Of a stretch of DNA of 64,000 nucleotides, positions 34,460 through 44,401 are shown in pieces (position 1 is the first letter of the stretch; each line of letters begins with the position of its first letter). Made by a program: the position numbers and the translations under genes. The stretch is from Hyphomicrobiales bacterium. GTDB taxonomy: Bacteria > Pseudomonadota > Alphaproteobacteria > Rhizobiales > Devosiaceae. The DNA lies in the NCBI GenBank assembly GCA_900470445.1, contig UCAU01000003.1:127059-191058 (forward strand), written 5' to 3'. The notes below the pieces were generated by a model. It was given only the letters and a program-made list of their open reading frames with translations, was not told the DNA's origin and did no database searches.

Positions 34460-35686
34460 TCACGCCGGCTGCACCTCGCCTTGCTGGTCCCCCTCGTCCC
34501 GCTTGGGTGGCGGAAAGGCCAGCGCCATGGCCGCGGCGGCAATGCCCACGGCGGCCGAGGCGACATAAAGCCAGTGATAGCTGCCGAAATTGTCATAGAG
34601 CCAGCCACCGCCCACCGGCCCAAACGCCATGCCGATGCTCGAGGTCATCGTCGCCGCGCCCAGCACCGTGCCCATCACATGCGGCCCGAAATAATCGCGC
34701 GCCAGCACCGCATAAAGCGGCATCACCCCGCCATAGGCCATGCCCAGCACCACGGCCAGCATGTAGAAATGCTCCAGCTGCGTGACATAGATGTAGGTGT
34801 AGATGCCCAAGGCCTGCAGCACGAGCCCGGCCACTAGCACCCGGCGCACCCCGAGCCGATCGGCCAGCACGCCAAAGATCAACCGGCCGAACAGGCCCGC
34901 CACCCCTTCCACGCTATAAATGCTCGCCGCCGCCAGCGACGACGCCCCGCAGATCATGGCGTAACTCACGGTGTGGAAGATCGGCCCTGAATGGGCCGCG
35001 CAGCACAGAAAAAACGTCGCGGCCAGCACGACAAATTGCGGCGTCCGCAATGCGCTGGCGGCAGCCGACGGCCGGCGTTCGATGGCAACGCCATCACCGG
35101 CCGGAACCGGCGCTTCGACCAAAGCTGGCGCCCGGCGGATAAGCAGGCTTGCCGGCAGCACGATGATCACTGCGCCGATGGCAATCGCCAGCATGGCGCT
35201 GCGCCAGCCATAATTGGCGATCAACACGCTGGCAAAGGGCGTGATGACCATCGGCGCCACCCCGCCGCCGACCGAAACCAGCGAGACGGCGAGGCTCCGA
35301 TGCTTATCGAACCAGCCGACCGCCGCCGCCATGATCGGCGCAAAGAACGCGCCCCCGGACGCCCCGACCAATCCGCCATAGGCAAACTGGAACATCAATA
35401 GATCAGTGGCGCGGCTGGCCAGCACCAGCCCGGCACCCAACAATAGCGCGGCCATGAAGACAACCGGCCTCGCCCCGATCCGATCGCTCAGCGCGCCCCA
35501 GCCGAACCCGGCAACGCCCATGACGATGAACCCCAAAGTCATGGCGCCCGAAATCCCGGCCCGGGTCCAGCCCGTCTCCTCGGCAATCGGCTGCAGATAG
35601 ACCGGCAGGGCGAACATCGCCCCCATCGCCACGCAGGTGATGACAGCGCCCGCTGCCACCACAACCCAACCATATCGCTCGTTCAC
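34460..35686 (-). CDS. MFS transporter
   Basis: A 408-residue major-facilitator carrier with 12 predicted membrane segments; GWGALSDRIGARPVVFMAALLLGAGLVLASRATDL is the loop 2-3 motif and a second such motif is FGVLADRLGVRRVLVAGLV. It looks like the oxalate/formate or monocarboxylate branch. The start is GTG at 35686, preceded by GAGAGGAGCGGGAAA; the upstream in-frame start at 35731 adds non-membrane residues. Substrate unknown. Confidence 0.88.
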   Translation of the reverse strand: MNERYGWVVVAAGAVITCVAMGAMFALPVYLQPIAEETGWTRAGISGAMTLGFIVMGVAGFGWGALSDRIGARPVVFMAALLLGAGLVLASRATDLLMFQFAYGGLVGASGGAFFAPIMAAAVGWFDKHRSLAVSLVSVGGGVAPMVITPFASVLIANYGWRSAMLAIAIGAVIIVLPASLLIRRAPALVEAPVPAGDGVAIERRPSAAASALRTPQFVVLAATFFLCCAAHSGPIFHTVSYAMICGASSLAAASIYSVEGVAGLFGRLIFGVLADRLGVRRVLVAGLVLQALGIYTYIYVTQLEHFYMLAVVLGMAYGGVMPLYAVLARDYFGPHVMGTVLGAATMTSSIGMAFGPVGGGWLYDNFGSYHWLYVASAAVGIAAAAMALAFPPPKRDEGDQQGEVQPA

Positions 35687-35797
35687 TTTCCCGCTCCTCT
35701 CCCAACACCTGCCATATCGACGAGCGGGCAAACAGCGGTTCGACTGGAAAAGAGAGAAATACTTTGGCGGGTGGTTTGGGCTAGGTCCGCGGGCGGC

Positions 35798-36385
35798 TCA
35801 CCCCCGCGCGGAAGGCGACCTTGCCTCCGCAGAGCGGTCCTTGCCGCAGTTGGGATCGGCACAAATCTTGCGGATAGCCGTGTCCAGCCCCTCACGCATC
35901 GCCTGCGTCATCGCCAGCGCATATTCGAGCATCCAGCGGCCCTGTGAACTGCTGGAGCTCTGCGACAGCATGGCCTCCAGCCGCCCCACTTCATCATCGA
36001 GATGCTGCTGGCGCGCCTCGATATTGGCCACCACCACCTCGCGTGGCGCCAGATGGGCAAAACGCAGGAAATGCAGGAACGAGCTTTGAAACTTGTCCTT
36101 GGCCAAGGGCTCCCGCAACCCGGCCATGAAGGCCTGCCGGCCCGCTTCGGTAATGCGATAGACCTTGCGGCTGGGCTTGCCGATCTGCTCCTCGATCACA
36201 AAGCCCACCAGCCCCTTGCCTTCGAGCTTGGCCAGAGCCGGATAGATCGCCCCGATACTGGCATCGGCAAACCATGCCGCCTCGCCCTCGCTGAAATGCC
36301 GGCGGATGTCATAGCCGGTCGCTTCACCCTCATAGAGGATCGACAGGCACAATTGTTCAACAGTCAAAGCACTCGCCTTTCCCAT
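35798..36385 (-). CDS. PadR family transcriptional regulator
   Basis: A 195-residue PadR regulator: LTVEQLCLSILYEGEATGYDIRRHFSEGEAAWFADASIGAIYPALAKLEGKGLVGFVIEEQIGKPSRKVYRITEAG is the winged-helix domain, and a C-terminal helical dimer domain follows. The start at 36385 (MGKASALTVEQ) agrees with the family; an upstream in-frame start at 36439 overlaps the intergenic gap. It lies 57 bases after the RND pump on the same strand, so the efflux operon may carry two regulators: TetR first, PadR last. Confidence 0.88.
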   Translation of the reverse strand: MGKASALTVEQLCLSILYEGEATGYDIRRHFSEGEAAWFADASIGAIYPALAKLEGKGLVGFVIEEQIGKPSRKVYRITEAGRQAFMAGLREPLAKDKFQSSFLHFLRFAHLAPREVVVANIEARQQHLDDEVGRLEAMLSQSSSSSQGRWMLEYALAMTQAMREGLDTAIRKICADPNCGKDRSAEARSPSARG

Positions 36386-36442
36386 TCCGGAATAGGGTGA
36401 AGGCAGGGACGGTTTGCGCCCCTGCCCCTTGCTGGCCAAGGG

Positions 36443-39400
36443 TCACTCCGCCGGTGCGGCGACCGCAGCGGAATCGTCCGTCTTGGACTTTTCCTGCTTT
36501 TTGCGATCGCCGAAAATCCGCATCACGAAGACGAAGAAGACCGGCACGAACAACACGCTGAGCACGGTTGCCGAGATCATCCCGCCCATCACCGCAGTGC
36601 CGATGGCGTTCTGGCTGGCGGCGCTGGCGCCCGTGGCAATAGCCAGCGGCACCACGCCCAGGGTAAAGGCCAGCGACGTCATCAGGATCGGCCGGAAGCG
36701 GAGCTTCGAGGCTTCAATGGTGGCCTGCAGCAACGGCATGCCCTGGGCTCGCAGATCCTTGGCGAACTCGATGATCAGGATGGCGTTTTTCGCCGAGAGC
36801 CCGATAATCGTGATCAACCCGACCTTGAAGTAGACGTCATTGGGCATGTCGCGCAGCGACACGGCAATGACCGACCCCAATACCCCCAGCGGCACGACGA
36901 GCATGACCGACAGCGGGATCGACCAGCTTTCATAGAGCGCTGCCAAGAGCAGGAAGACGAAGATGACGATGAGGCCAACCAGCAGGGGCGCTTGCGAGCC
37001 GGACTGGATTTCCTCCAGCGACTGCCCGGTCCATTCATAGCCAAAGCCATTGGGCAATTCGCCCACCAGCCGTTCCATCTCGGCAATGGCGTCGCCCGAT
37101 GAATAGCCCGGTGCTGCCGCCCCGCCGATGCGGACCGCCGGATAGCCGTTATAGCCGACCACCTGGGACGAGCCGCGCTGCCATTCCGCCGTCGCAAAGG
37201 ACGACAGGGGCACCATGCCGCCCGAACTATTGGGCACATCCAGCTTGAGCAGGTCATCGACCTGCATGCGCTGGTCCTGGTCCGCCTGCACGGTCACCCG
37301 CTGCATCCGCCCCGCATTGGGGAAGTCATTGGCGTAGGACGAACCCAGATTGGACGAGATCGTCGCATTGATCGCCGCAAAGGTCACGCCCAGCGTATTG
37401 GCCTTTTCGCGGTCGATCACCAGGTTCACCTGCGCAGCTGCCGGCATGCCTTCGACGCGCAGACCCGCCAGGATCGGGCTTTGTGAGGCCGCCGCCATCA
37501 ATTGATCGCTGCCCGCGAGCAGCGCCGCCTGGCCCAGCCCCGCACGATCCTGCAAGCGGAAGGTAAAGCCGCTCGAGGTCCCCAGGCCCTGGATAGCGGG
37601 CGGCGAGAGCGCGAAGGAGATCGCGTCCTTGAGCCCGAACAGCGCGCCATTGGCGCGGTTGGCAATCGCCTGCGCCGAATTATTGGCGTCGCGTTCGCTC
37701 CAGTCCTTGAAGGTGATGAAGGCCAAGCCCGCATTGTCGCCGGCGCCCGAAAAGCTGAAGCCATTGACCACGGCGGTGTTTTCGACGGCCGCTTCCTGGC
37801 CGAAGATTTGCTCCACCTGGTTGGCCACTTCGCGGGCCCGGTTGCTGCTGGCCTCGGGTGGCGCCTGCATGTCGACGATGACGAAACCCTGGTCCTCATT
37901 GGGCAGGAAGTCCGACGGCAATTGCAGGAAACCCCAGCCCAGCCCGACCAGCAAAGCCAGATAAACCACCATGAAGCGGCCGGTGCGGTTGATCAGCCAG
38001 CCAACGCCCCTGGAATAGCCATTGGTCGTGTTTTTCAGCCCGCGGTTGAACCAGCCGAACGGACCCTTCCGCTCGTGATGGCCCGGCTTGATCGGCTTGA
38101 GGAAGGTGGCGCATAGCGCCGGCGTCAGCGACAGGGCCAGGAATCCCGAGATCAGGATCGAGGCCACCATGGTAATGCTGAACTGTTGATAGATCACCCC
38201 GACGGCGCCGGGGAAGAAGGCCATGGGCACGAACACCGCCGACAGCACCAGCGTAATGCCGATAATGGCGCCGGTAATCTGCTTCATCGCCTTGCGCGTG
38301 GCGTCCCGGGGCGACAGCCCCTCCTCGGCCATGATGCGCTCGACATTCTCCACCACGACGATAGCGTCATCCACCAGAATGCCGATCGCCAGCACCATGG
38401 CGAACATGGTCAGAACGTTGATGGAAAATCCTGTCGCCAGCATGATGGCCAGCGTTCCCAGCAGCGCCACCGGCACCACCAGCGTCGGGATCAGCGTGTA
38501 GCGGAAGTTCTGCAGGAAAATGAACATCACGATAAAGACGAGGCCAATGGCCTCGACAAGCGTGTGCAGCACCTTCTCGATGGAGACTTCGACGAAGGGC
38601 GAGGTGTCGTAGGGAATGGTATATTCCACGCCCGGCGGGAAGAACTCGGCCAGTTCCTCCATGCGATGGCGAACGCCCTCGGAGGTCGATAGCGCATTGC
38701 CCGACGGGGACAGCTGCACGGCGAGCGCCGCGGCGGGCTGTCCATTGATGCGAGTGGAGAAATTGTAGCTCTCCGCCCCCACTTCGATCCGCGCCACATC
38801 GCGCAGGCGAACCGAGGAGCCATCCGGATTTGCCCGCAGCACCACCGCGCCGAACTCTTCGGGCGAGCGCAATTGCCCGCTGACCAGCACCGTGGCCGAC
38901 ACCTGCTGGGTGATCGGATTGGGCTGTGCCCCGATCCGCCCGGCCGTAACCTGGGCATTCTGGGACTGGATCGCGGCGGTCACTTCCTGGGTAGTCAGGT
39001 TGAGGCTGCTCATCTTGTCGGGGTCGACCCAGACGCGCATGGCGCGCTGGGAAGCGAACAATTGCGCCCGGCCGACACCCTCGACCCGGCGGATTTCGCC
39101 CAGCACGTTGCGGCTGAGGTAATCGCCCAGGCCCACGGCATCGAGCGAGCCGTCGGTGGAGAGCAGGCCCACCAGCATCAGAAAGCCGCTGCCGGCTTCC
39201 TGCACCTGGATGCCCTGCTGCGTCACGATCTGCGGCAGGCGCGATTCAACCCGGCGGACGGCATTCTGCACATCCGTCGCGGCCTGGCTCGATTCCGTGC
39301 CCGGCTCGAACGTGACGGTAACGGTCACCGAACCCGAGGAATCCGAGGTGGATTCGAAATACATGGCGCCTTCGACGCCGTTCATTTCCTCTTCGATCGG

Positions 39401-39589
39401 CCGGGTCACGCTTTGATACATGTCCTCGGGCGAAGCGCCCGGATAGACGGCGTTGATGGTGACCTGTGGCGGGGCCACATTGGGATATTGCGCGATGGGC
39501 AGCATCGGCAGGGCGATAATGCCCGCCAGCATGATGAAGATGGCCACGACCCATGCAAAGATGGGCCGGCCGATAAAGAATTGTGCCAT
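36443..39589 (-). CDS. RND multidrug efflux permease (HAE1 family, AcrB/MexB-like)
   Basis: A 1048-residue inner-membrane proton-driven pump, full length for the family. It has 12 membrane helices and two large periplasmic loops. Proton-relay Asp pair in TM4 is in AIGILVDDAIVVVENVERIM, and the Lys of TM10 is in GLSAKNAILIIEFAKDL. N-terminus FFIGRPIFAWVVAIFIMLAG is standard. It partners with the adaptor encoded 11 bases upstream. The outer-membrane channel gene is not in this operon. Expression likely controlled by the TetR gene at the operon start. Confidence 0.96.
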   Translation of the reverse strand: MAQFFIGRPIFAWVVAIFIMLAGIIALPMLPIAQYPNVAPPQVTINAVYPGASPEDMYQSVTRPIEEEMNGVEGAMYFESTSDSSGSVTVTVTFEPGTESSQAATDVQNAVRRVESRLPQIVTQQGIQVQEAGSGFLMLVGLLSTDGSLDAVGLGDYLSRNVLGEIRRVEGVGRAQLFASQRAMRVWVDPDKMSSLNLTTQEVTAAIQSQNAQVTAGRIGAQPNPITQQVSATVLVSGQLRSPEEFGAVVLRANPDGSSVRLRDVARIEVGAESYNFSTRINGQPAAALAVQLSPSGNALSTSEGVRHRMEELAEFFPPGVEYTIPYDTSPFVEVSIEKVLHTLVEAIGLVFIVMFIFLQNFRYTLIPTLVVPVALLGTLAIMLATGFSINVLTMFAMVLAIGILVDDAIVVVENVERIMAEEGLSPRDATRKAMKQITGAIIGITLVLSAVFVPMAFFPGAVGVIYQQFSITMVASILISGFLALSLTPALCATFLKPIKPGHHERKGPFGWFNRGLKNTTNGYSRGVGWLINRTGRFMVVYLALLVGLGWGFLQLPSDFLPNEDQGFVIVDMQAPPEASSNRAREVANQVEQIFGQEAAVENTAVVNGFSFSGAGDNAGLAFITFKDWSERDANNSAQAIANRANGALFGLKDAISFALSPPAIQGLGTSSGFTFRLQDRAGLGQAALLAGSDQLMAAASQSPILAGLRVEGMPAAAQVNLVIDREKANTLGVTFAAINATISSNLGSSYANDFPNAGRMQRVTVQADQDQRMQVDDLLKLDVPNSSGGMVPLSSFATAEWQRGSSQVVGYNGYPAVRIGGAAAPGYSSGDAIAEMERLVGELPNGFGYEWTGQSLEEIQSGSQAPLLVGLIVIFVFLLLAALYESWSIPLSVMLVVPLGVLGSVIAVSLRDMPNDVYFKVGLITIIGLSAKNAILIIEFAKDLRAQGMPLLQATIEASKLRFRPILMTSLAFTLGVVPLAIATGASAASQNAIGTAVMGGMISATVLSVLFVPVFFVFVMRIFGDRKKQEKSKTDDSAAVAAPAE

Positions 39590-39600
39590 AAAAAACGACC

Positions 39601-40797
39601 TTAGCTTGCGGGAGTTTCAGCAGCCTCAGCCGCGGCCACCGCTTCGGGTGGCGTCCATGGTTCTGGCGCGACCGGGGAACCCGGCCGGATTTTCTGCACG
39701 CCCTCGACAACCACCCGGTCGCCGGCAATCAGGCCCTGCTCGATCACCGAGCGGGAGCCGATCGAGCGCCCGACAGTGACCGTGCGCAATTCCACGACAT
39801 TGTCGGCGCCCACGATATAGAGCTGGGACTGCCCACCCGCATCGCGCTGGATGGCCTGCTGCGGCACGGCGAAGGCGCCGCTTTGCACGCCCTGATCCAG
39901 CAACACCCGCACATACATGCCGGGCAGCAGATTATCGTCGGGATTGGGGATTTCGGCGCGCAAGGTCACCTGGCCGGTGCTGGCATCGACTGCCGCACCC
40001 GAGAACAGCAGGCGCCCGGCATGGGCATAGGTGCTGTCATCGTCCATCAGCAGTTTGACGCTGGCCTCGCCCGGCGCCAGGCTGGCCAGGGTGCCGTCTT
40101 CGAGCGCCTTGCGCAGCCGCAGCATCTCGTTGGAGGGCTGGGTGAAATCGGCGTAGACCGGGTCGAGCTGCTGGATGATGGCCAGGTTCTCCCCGCTGCC
40201 GGCATTGACCAGCGCCCCTTCGGTGACCAAGGCGCCCCCGATACGGCCCGAAATCGGTGCTTTGACCTCGGCATATTCAAGATTGAGCTTGGCCTGGGCC
40301 AGCGCCACTTCGGCCAGCGCCACATCGGCATTGGCTGACGCGAGGGCCGCTTCGGCCGTGTCGGCATTCTGCTCGGTGCCGATATTGCGTTCGCGCGAAG
40401 CGATGGCGCGGGCGGCCTGCTGGCGGGCCTGCGTCTGCTGCGCCAAAGCGCGGTCGCGGCTGGCCTGGGCGCTGTCGACCTGCAGCTGGAACGGCGCCGG
40501 ATCGATGCGATAGAGCACATCGCCTTCCTCAACCGTGCTGCCCTGCTCGAACACGCGTTCGATGATAATGCCCGAGACACGTGGGCGAACCTCGGCAATA
40601 CGGGTCGGGGCGATCCGGCCCGGCAATTGATTGGTGATGGCCAATTGCTCGGGTTTTGCCTCGACGAAGCTGACCGGCATCGGGGGTGGCGCGCCGGGGG
40701 CGGCCTGGGGGGCGCTGTTGGACTCGGTGCAGGCCGCAATAAAAGTCAGCAGCGCGAGCACGCTTGCAGCCTTGGCCAGGGAGCTAATCGCCTTCAT
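39601..40797 (-). CDS. Efflux RND transporter periplasmic adaptor (AcrA/MexA-like)
   Basis: A 398-residue membrane fusion protein. An N-terminal lipoprotein-type signal (LALLTFIAACTES, lipobox AAC) is followed by an Ala/Pro-rich spacer. The lipoyl-like segment PRVSGIIIERVFEQGSTVEEGDVLYRIDPAPF, a coiled-coil hairpin rich in Ala, Gln and Arg, the second lipoyl half KAPISGRIGGALVTEGALVNAG, and a beta-barrel follow. It bridges the RND pump to an outer-membrane channel. It is 11 bases upstream of the pump gene. Confidence 0.95.
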   Translation of the reverse strand: MKAISSLAKAASVLALLTFIAACTESNSAPQAAPGAPPPMPVSFVEAKPEQLAITNQLPGRIAPTRIAEVRPRVSGIIIERVFEQGSTVEEGDVLYRIDPAPFQLQVDSAQASRDRALAQQTQARQQAARAIASRERNIGTEQNADTAEAALASANADVALAEVALAQAKLNLEYAEVKAPISGRIGGALVTEGALVNAGSGENLAIIQQLDPVYADFTQPSNEMLRLRKALEDGTLASLAPGEASVKLLMDDDSTYAHAGRLLFSGAAVDASTGQVTLRAEIPNPDDNLLPGMYVRVLLDQGVQSGAFAVPQQAIQRDAGGQSQLYIVGADNVVELRTVTVGRSIGSRSVIEQGLIAGDRVVVEGVQKIRPGSPVAPEPWTPPEAVAAAEAAETPAS

Positions 40798-40898
40798 GAT
40801 GAATATCCAAATTTTGGCAGAACGGACAAAGGGAGGCCTACCCAGGCGCGCCTGATGGCGGTGGGACAGCCGGAACTACGAGAGATTGAGAAAGAGAA

Positions 40899-41468
40899 TT
40901 AGGCTGGTGCGGGGCTATCACCCTGCGTCATTGCGATACGTTCGATTTCGGCGAGCAGCCCGGTAAATTCGGCCGGGGACCACTTGTGAAAACCCATCAG
41001 ATGCATGGACCGCAGTCCCTCGAGCGCCAGCAGGGCGACCAGGGCCGCACGCGGATTTTCCGAGGTATCGGCCACTTTAGCCAGAGCCTGGTTCACGCTC
41101 GCCCGCACCAGGCATTGCAGATCTTCATCCTGGGCCAGCGCCGAACACAATTGCAGGGCGACCGGCTCGGCCTCTTCCCCCAGCCAACCTGCGGCAACCG
41201 CAATGCGCCCGCGAATCTCGGCATTCTTCTGCCCGCTCAGCTTGGCGACGGCGGCTTCGGTTTTCTTGTCTTCGGTCGCGATCTTGCGCTCGATGATCGC
41301 CTGGATCAGCGCATGCTTGCTCTTGCAGTCATAGAGCACGCTGCCCTTGCTGATGCCGGCCTCCGCGGCCACCGCATCAAGGGTCAGGTTTGACGCGCCA
41401 TCGCGAATGACCACCCGTTCCCCGGCATCGAGAACTCGGTCGAGATCGATTGTCCTGGGGCGCGCCAT
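40899..41468 (-). CDS. TetR family regulator of the RND efflux operon
   Basis: A 189-residue repressor with HTH region DAVAAEAGISKGSVLYDCKSKHALIQAIIERK and a TetR C-terminal domain. It heads the leftward set tetR-adaptor-pump-padR (101-base gap to the adaptor). A perfect CCGACTAGTCGG palindrome lies at its own predicted transcription start, so it probably represses itself and, through it, the operon. Confidence 0.92.
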   Translation of the reverse strand: MARPRTIDLDRVLDAGERVVIRDGASNLTLDAVAAEAGISKGSVLYDCKSKHALIQAIIERKIATEDKKTEAAVAKLSGQKNAEIRGRIAVAAGWLGEEAEPVALQLCSALAQDEDLQCLVRASVNQALAKVADTSENPRAALVALLALEGLRSMHLMGFHKWSPAEFTGLLAEIERIAMTQGDSPAPA

Positions 41469-41488
41469 GATACTGCTGGGGTTATTGA

Positions 41489-41530
41489 CCGACTAGTCGG
41501 AAATTAATTCCGGCAGGCACCTTTTGTCAA
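41489..41530 (-). promoter_or_regulatory. tetR promoter with CCGACTAGTCGG operator at +1
   Basis: Read leftward: -35 TTGACA (41530-41525), 17-base spacer, -10 TTAATT (41507-41502), then the 12-bp perfect palindrome CCGACTAGTCGG (41489-41500) covering the expected start site. This arrangement gives steric repression by a TetR dimer. Confidence 0.65.
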
Positions 41531-41670
41531 ATGCGCTGACGGTGCAGCAGGCATGCAGCGACGGGCCTTCAATAATCCCGCGCGATGCTTACAGCCCGCA
41601 TTCCGACGCTCTGGTGACAGATTCGGCGGCGCGGCACCGCCCAAAGGCCAGGTGCCGCGCTGCAATCCGC

Positions 41671-42651
41671 CTAGCACAGCGCCAATTGCGCCTGGCAGAT
41701 CCGATCGACCAGCGCGTCAAACTCGCCCTTGGGCGGACGATTGGCGGCCAGGCGTTGCTTGAGATGCATGATCGGCTCGGCCAGGATCTCATCAAGGCTT
41801 TGCGCGCAGCTGAAATCCCCCGCCACGCTCCTGACCTTGGAATTGTCGAAGATCGCCGTCCAGGCCTTGTCCCCCACCAGCGGCCCCACCCATTCCGGGT
41901 TATACCGGATCAAGGTGTCAGTGGGCACATGCACGATCTTGGCCTCGACGCCGAGCAGCCGGCCAATGGCCTTCTGGATATCGTCCCAGATATGAGCGCG
42001 ATCATTGGTGATGTGGAAAATCTCGTTGAGCGCCGCCGGCTTGCCGAACAGCCCGACAAACGGCACCGCAAAATCCACCGACCGGGTCAGCGTCCATGGC
42101 GTGTGACCATCCCCCGCCACGATCGTGGGTTCCCCATCCAGCATGCGCCGCGCCATGATGTCGGCGTCGCCCATCATGATGGGCAGGCCAGTGCGCACGG
42201 TGTGGCTGGGGCGGACAATGGTCCAGTCCAGGTTTTGCGCGCCTTTGAGCAGGTCTTCGCAGGCAATCTTGGCCTGGCTATAGGGCCAGTAGGGATTGAT
42301 CGCCGGGGTCTGCTCGGTGATCACATAATGGCGCGCGGGCTTTTCATAGACCGATGCCGACGAGATGAAGACATATTGCCCGCAATGGCCCGAAAACACC
42401 TCGATATCCCGCGCCACCTGATCGGGGGTGAACGCGATGAACTGGCACACCACGTCATATTTGGCCTTGGCCAATTCGGCATAGTCCGGCCCGCCAAGCT
42501 CGCCGATGATCGAGGTCACCCCCGCCGGCAGCGCCCCGCCCCTTTTGCCCCGATTATAGACGCTGACCTGATGCCCCGCTGCCACCGCCCGCTCGACGCA
42601 GGGATAGGAAATCTGCCCCGTACCACCAATAAAAAGCACGCTCATCGCCAT
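41671..42651 (-). CDS. NAD-dependent epimerase/reductase family protein (isoflavone-reductase/atypical SDR-like)
   Basis: A 326-residue nucleotide-sugar-epimerase-fold protein: MSVLFIGGTGQISYPCVERAVAAGHQVSVYNRGKRGG contains the atypical GGTGQIS binding loop, and YVFISSASVYEKPARH precedes the active-site region. The chosen ATG at 42651 has CGAGG at suitable distance; the upstream start at 42678 adds unrelated residues. No sugar pathway genes adjoin it. Function beyond fold unknown. Confidence 0.85.
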   Translation of the reverse strand: MAMSVLFIGGTGQISYPCVERAVAAGHQVSVYNRGKRGGALPAGVTSIIGELGGPDYAELAKAKYDVVCQFIAFTPDQVARDIEVFSGHCGQYVFISSASVYEKPARHYVITEQTPAINPYWPYSQAKIACEDLLKGAQNLDWTIVRPSHTVRTGLPIMMGDADIMARRMLDGEPTIVAGDGHTPWTLTRSVDFAVPFVGLFGKPAALNEIFHITNDRAHIWDDIQKAIGRLLGVEAKIVHVPTDTLIRYNPEWVGPLVGDKAWTAIFDNSKVRSVAGDFSCAQSLDEILAEPIMHLKQRLAANRPPKGEFDALVDRICQAQLALC

Positions 42652-42736
42652 TGCAAAGACCTCGGTTTCAAAAATCATCAGCCATCATTATCAATAATGG
42701 TAACGCGAAACGCCTCGTCCGTCTCCCTCAACGGCG

Positions 42737-44401
42737 TTATGTCGGCGTACTGCCGATCCTGACCACATTGTCGTCGGCGGCGATGACGCTGAGCCGGTGG
42801 GTGATGGCGATAATGGTGACCTCGTCGCGCAGGCGGCGCAATTGGTCCATGATGTCTTTTTCGGTTTCCGCATCGAGCGCCGAGCTTGCTTCGTCCAGCA
42901 GCACGATGGCCGGATCGGCATAGAGCGCACGGGCAATGGCAATGCGCTGGCGTTCCCCGCCCGAGAGCTTGAGGCCCCGTTCGCCGACCATTGTTTGAAA
43001 GCCGGATTCAAGACCTTCGATGAAACCCAGAATGGCGGCGCGTTCGGCGGCCCGCCGCAGCCGGGCCTGCTCGAACGGGCGGCCGAGCACGATGTTGGTC
43101 GCCAGGGTATCGTTCAACAATACGATGTCCTGCGGCACCGCCGCCACATGGGCAAACCAGTCGGCACGCGAGATGGAACCCAGATCCACCCCATCGATGG
43201 TGATACTGCCGGTGGCGGGACGCATGGCTTTCAGCAGCAGCTTGAAGAGCGTGGATTTGCCCGAGCCGGTATCGCCGGTAATATAGGTAATGGTCCCGCG
43301 CCGGGCCCTGAAATTCACCCCGCAAACCCCGCGGCCATTGCCGTAGAGATAGGACACGTCGGTGAACGCGATAACGCCTTCGGTCACCGCAAAGCTGCGC
43401 GTGCTGTCCGGATCGTCATGGCTCTCGGCCTGCCACATGCGGGCAAAGGGCACAAAGTTGGAATAGGATTGGGCAAATTGCTGGATCGCCTGGCCCATCA
43501 TCTGGAAGGGAATGTTGAGCTGGAGCAGCAGCGTATTGAACAGCACGAGATCCCCGACCGTCAGTTCGCCCGCCGCAACGCGCGGCACCAGCAGCCAAAG
43601 GGTGATGGCAAACTGGGCGGTGAGCGCCAGACCGAAGACGAAAGCATAGCGCACCTGGGTCATCGCATAGCGGCCGAAGGCGTCCAGAACCGTGCGCTCC
43701 CGATCGTTGAATTGGCCGATCATCCAGCGGTCGGACTGGAACTGGCGCAGGGTGTCCATCGAGGAAATTGCGTTACCGACGAAGCGCGAACTGGCCTGGG
43801 ATTGCTCGATGGCTTCGTCCAGGTGGGGCCGCGTTACCGAGGCGGCGCGGGTAACGAGCGCCACATAGACCACGCCATAGCCGAAAACGATCAGCGCGAT
43901 GTCCAGATCCAGCACGGTGCCCAACAGGCCAAGGGCGAGGATGAGCTGGGCGATGCTGGGAAGCACGGCGGCGAGGGCAAACTGCACCACAATATTGAGC
44001 GCGCTGGCGCCCTTCTGCTGGGCGCTCTCGATCTCGGCGGGGTTGTGCTCGAGAAAAAAGTCTGAGGTCTTCTCGAGCAGCCGGGCAAAGAACGACGTCG
44101 AGGTGACAAAGTTGAGGCTCTCCGACGTCATGAAGGTCAGAAAGCTCGACATGCGCTGGAACGTGTAGGCGGCCCCCATCAGCACGGCATAGGCCATGAA
44201 GGCCCAAAGCAGGCCGCCGGCCATTGACGCCGACGTGAGTTGATCGATCAGGCGGGAAAACAGGTATGGCGCGCTGATAGAGGTAAGCGTACCCAGCAGG
44301 GTGGTGACGAGCACGGCCAACAGCGCCAGCCGGGCGGTCTTGAGATAGTTCGAAAGGATCGTCCGCAGCGGCGGGGAAATCAGGGGCAAGTCGAATTTCA
44401 A
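42737..44401 (-). CDS. ABC exporter, fused permease-ATPase half-transporter
   Basis: A 554-residue type-1 exporter subunit with about six membrane helices (from LALLAVLVTTLLGTLTSISAPYLFS) and a C-terminal ATPase: Walker A TGDTGSGKST, signature LSGGERQRIAIARAL, Walker B AIVLLDEASSALDAETE. The proposed start is TTG at 44401 (LKFDLPLISPPL), preceded by GGGGAGAAAGCGACC. The frame runs open to 44740, but that part crosses the divergent cupin gene and is not family-like. Homodimeric export of a lipid, drug or peptide is likely. Confidence 0.85.
   Translation of the reverse strand: MKFDLPLISPPLRTILSNYLKTARLALLAVLVTTLLGTLTSISAPYLFSRLIDQLTSASMAGGLLWAFMAYAVLMGAAYTFQRMSSFLTFMTSESLNFVTSTSFFARLLEKTSDFFLEHNPAEIESAQQKGASALNIVVQFALAAVLPSIAQLILALGLLGTVLDLDIALIVFGYGVVYVALVTRAASVTRPHLDEAIEQSQASSRFVGNAISSMDTLRQFQSDRWMIGQFNDRERTVLDAFGRYAMTQVRYAFVFGLALTAQFAITLWLLVPRVAAGELTVGDLVLFNTLLLQLNIPFQMMGQAIQQFAQSYSNFVPFARMWQAESHDDPDSTRSFAVTEGVIAFTDVSYLYGNGRGVCGVNFRARRGTITYITGDTGSGKSTLFKLLLKAMRPATGSITIDGVDLGSISRADWFAHVAAVPQDIVLLNDTLATNIVLGRPFEQARLRRAAERAAILGFIEGLESGFQTMVGERGLKLSGGERQRIAIARALYADPAIVLLDEASSALDAETEKDIMDQLRRLRDEVTIIAITHRLSVIAADDNVVRIGSTPT

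Noticed and set aside
42797..44065. 422-codon open frame antisense to the ABC exporter
   Set aside because: Composition is His/Gly/Gln-rich, typical of an antisense shadow, while the other strand has clear Walker motifs.
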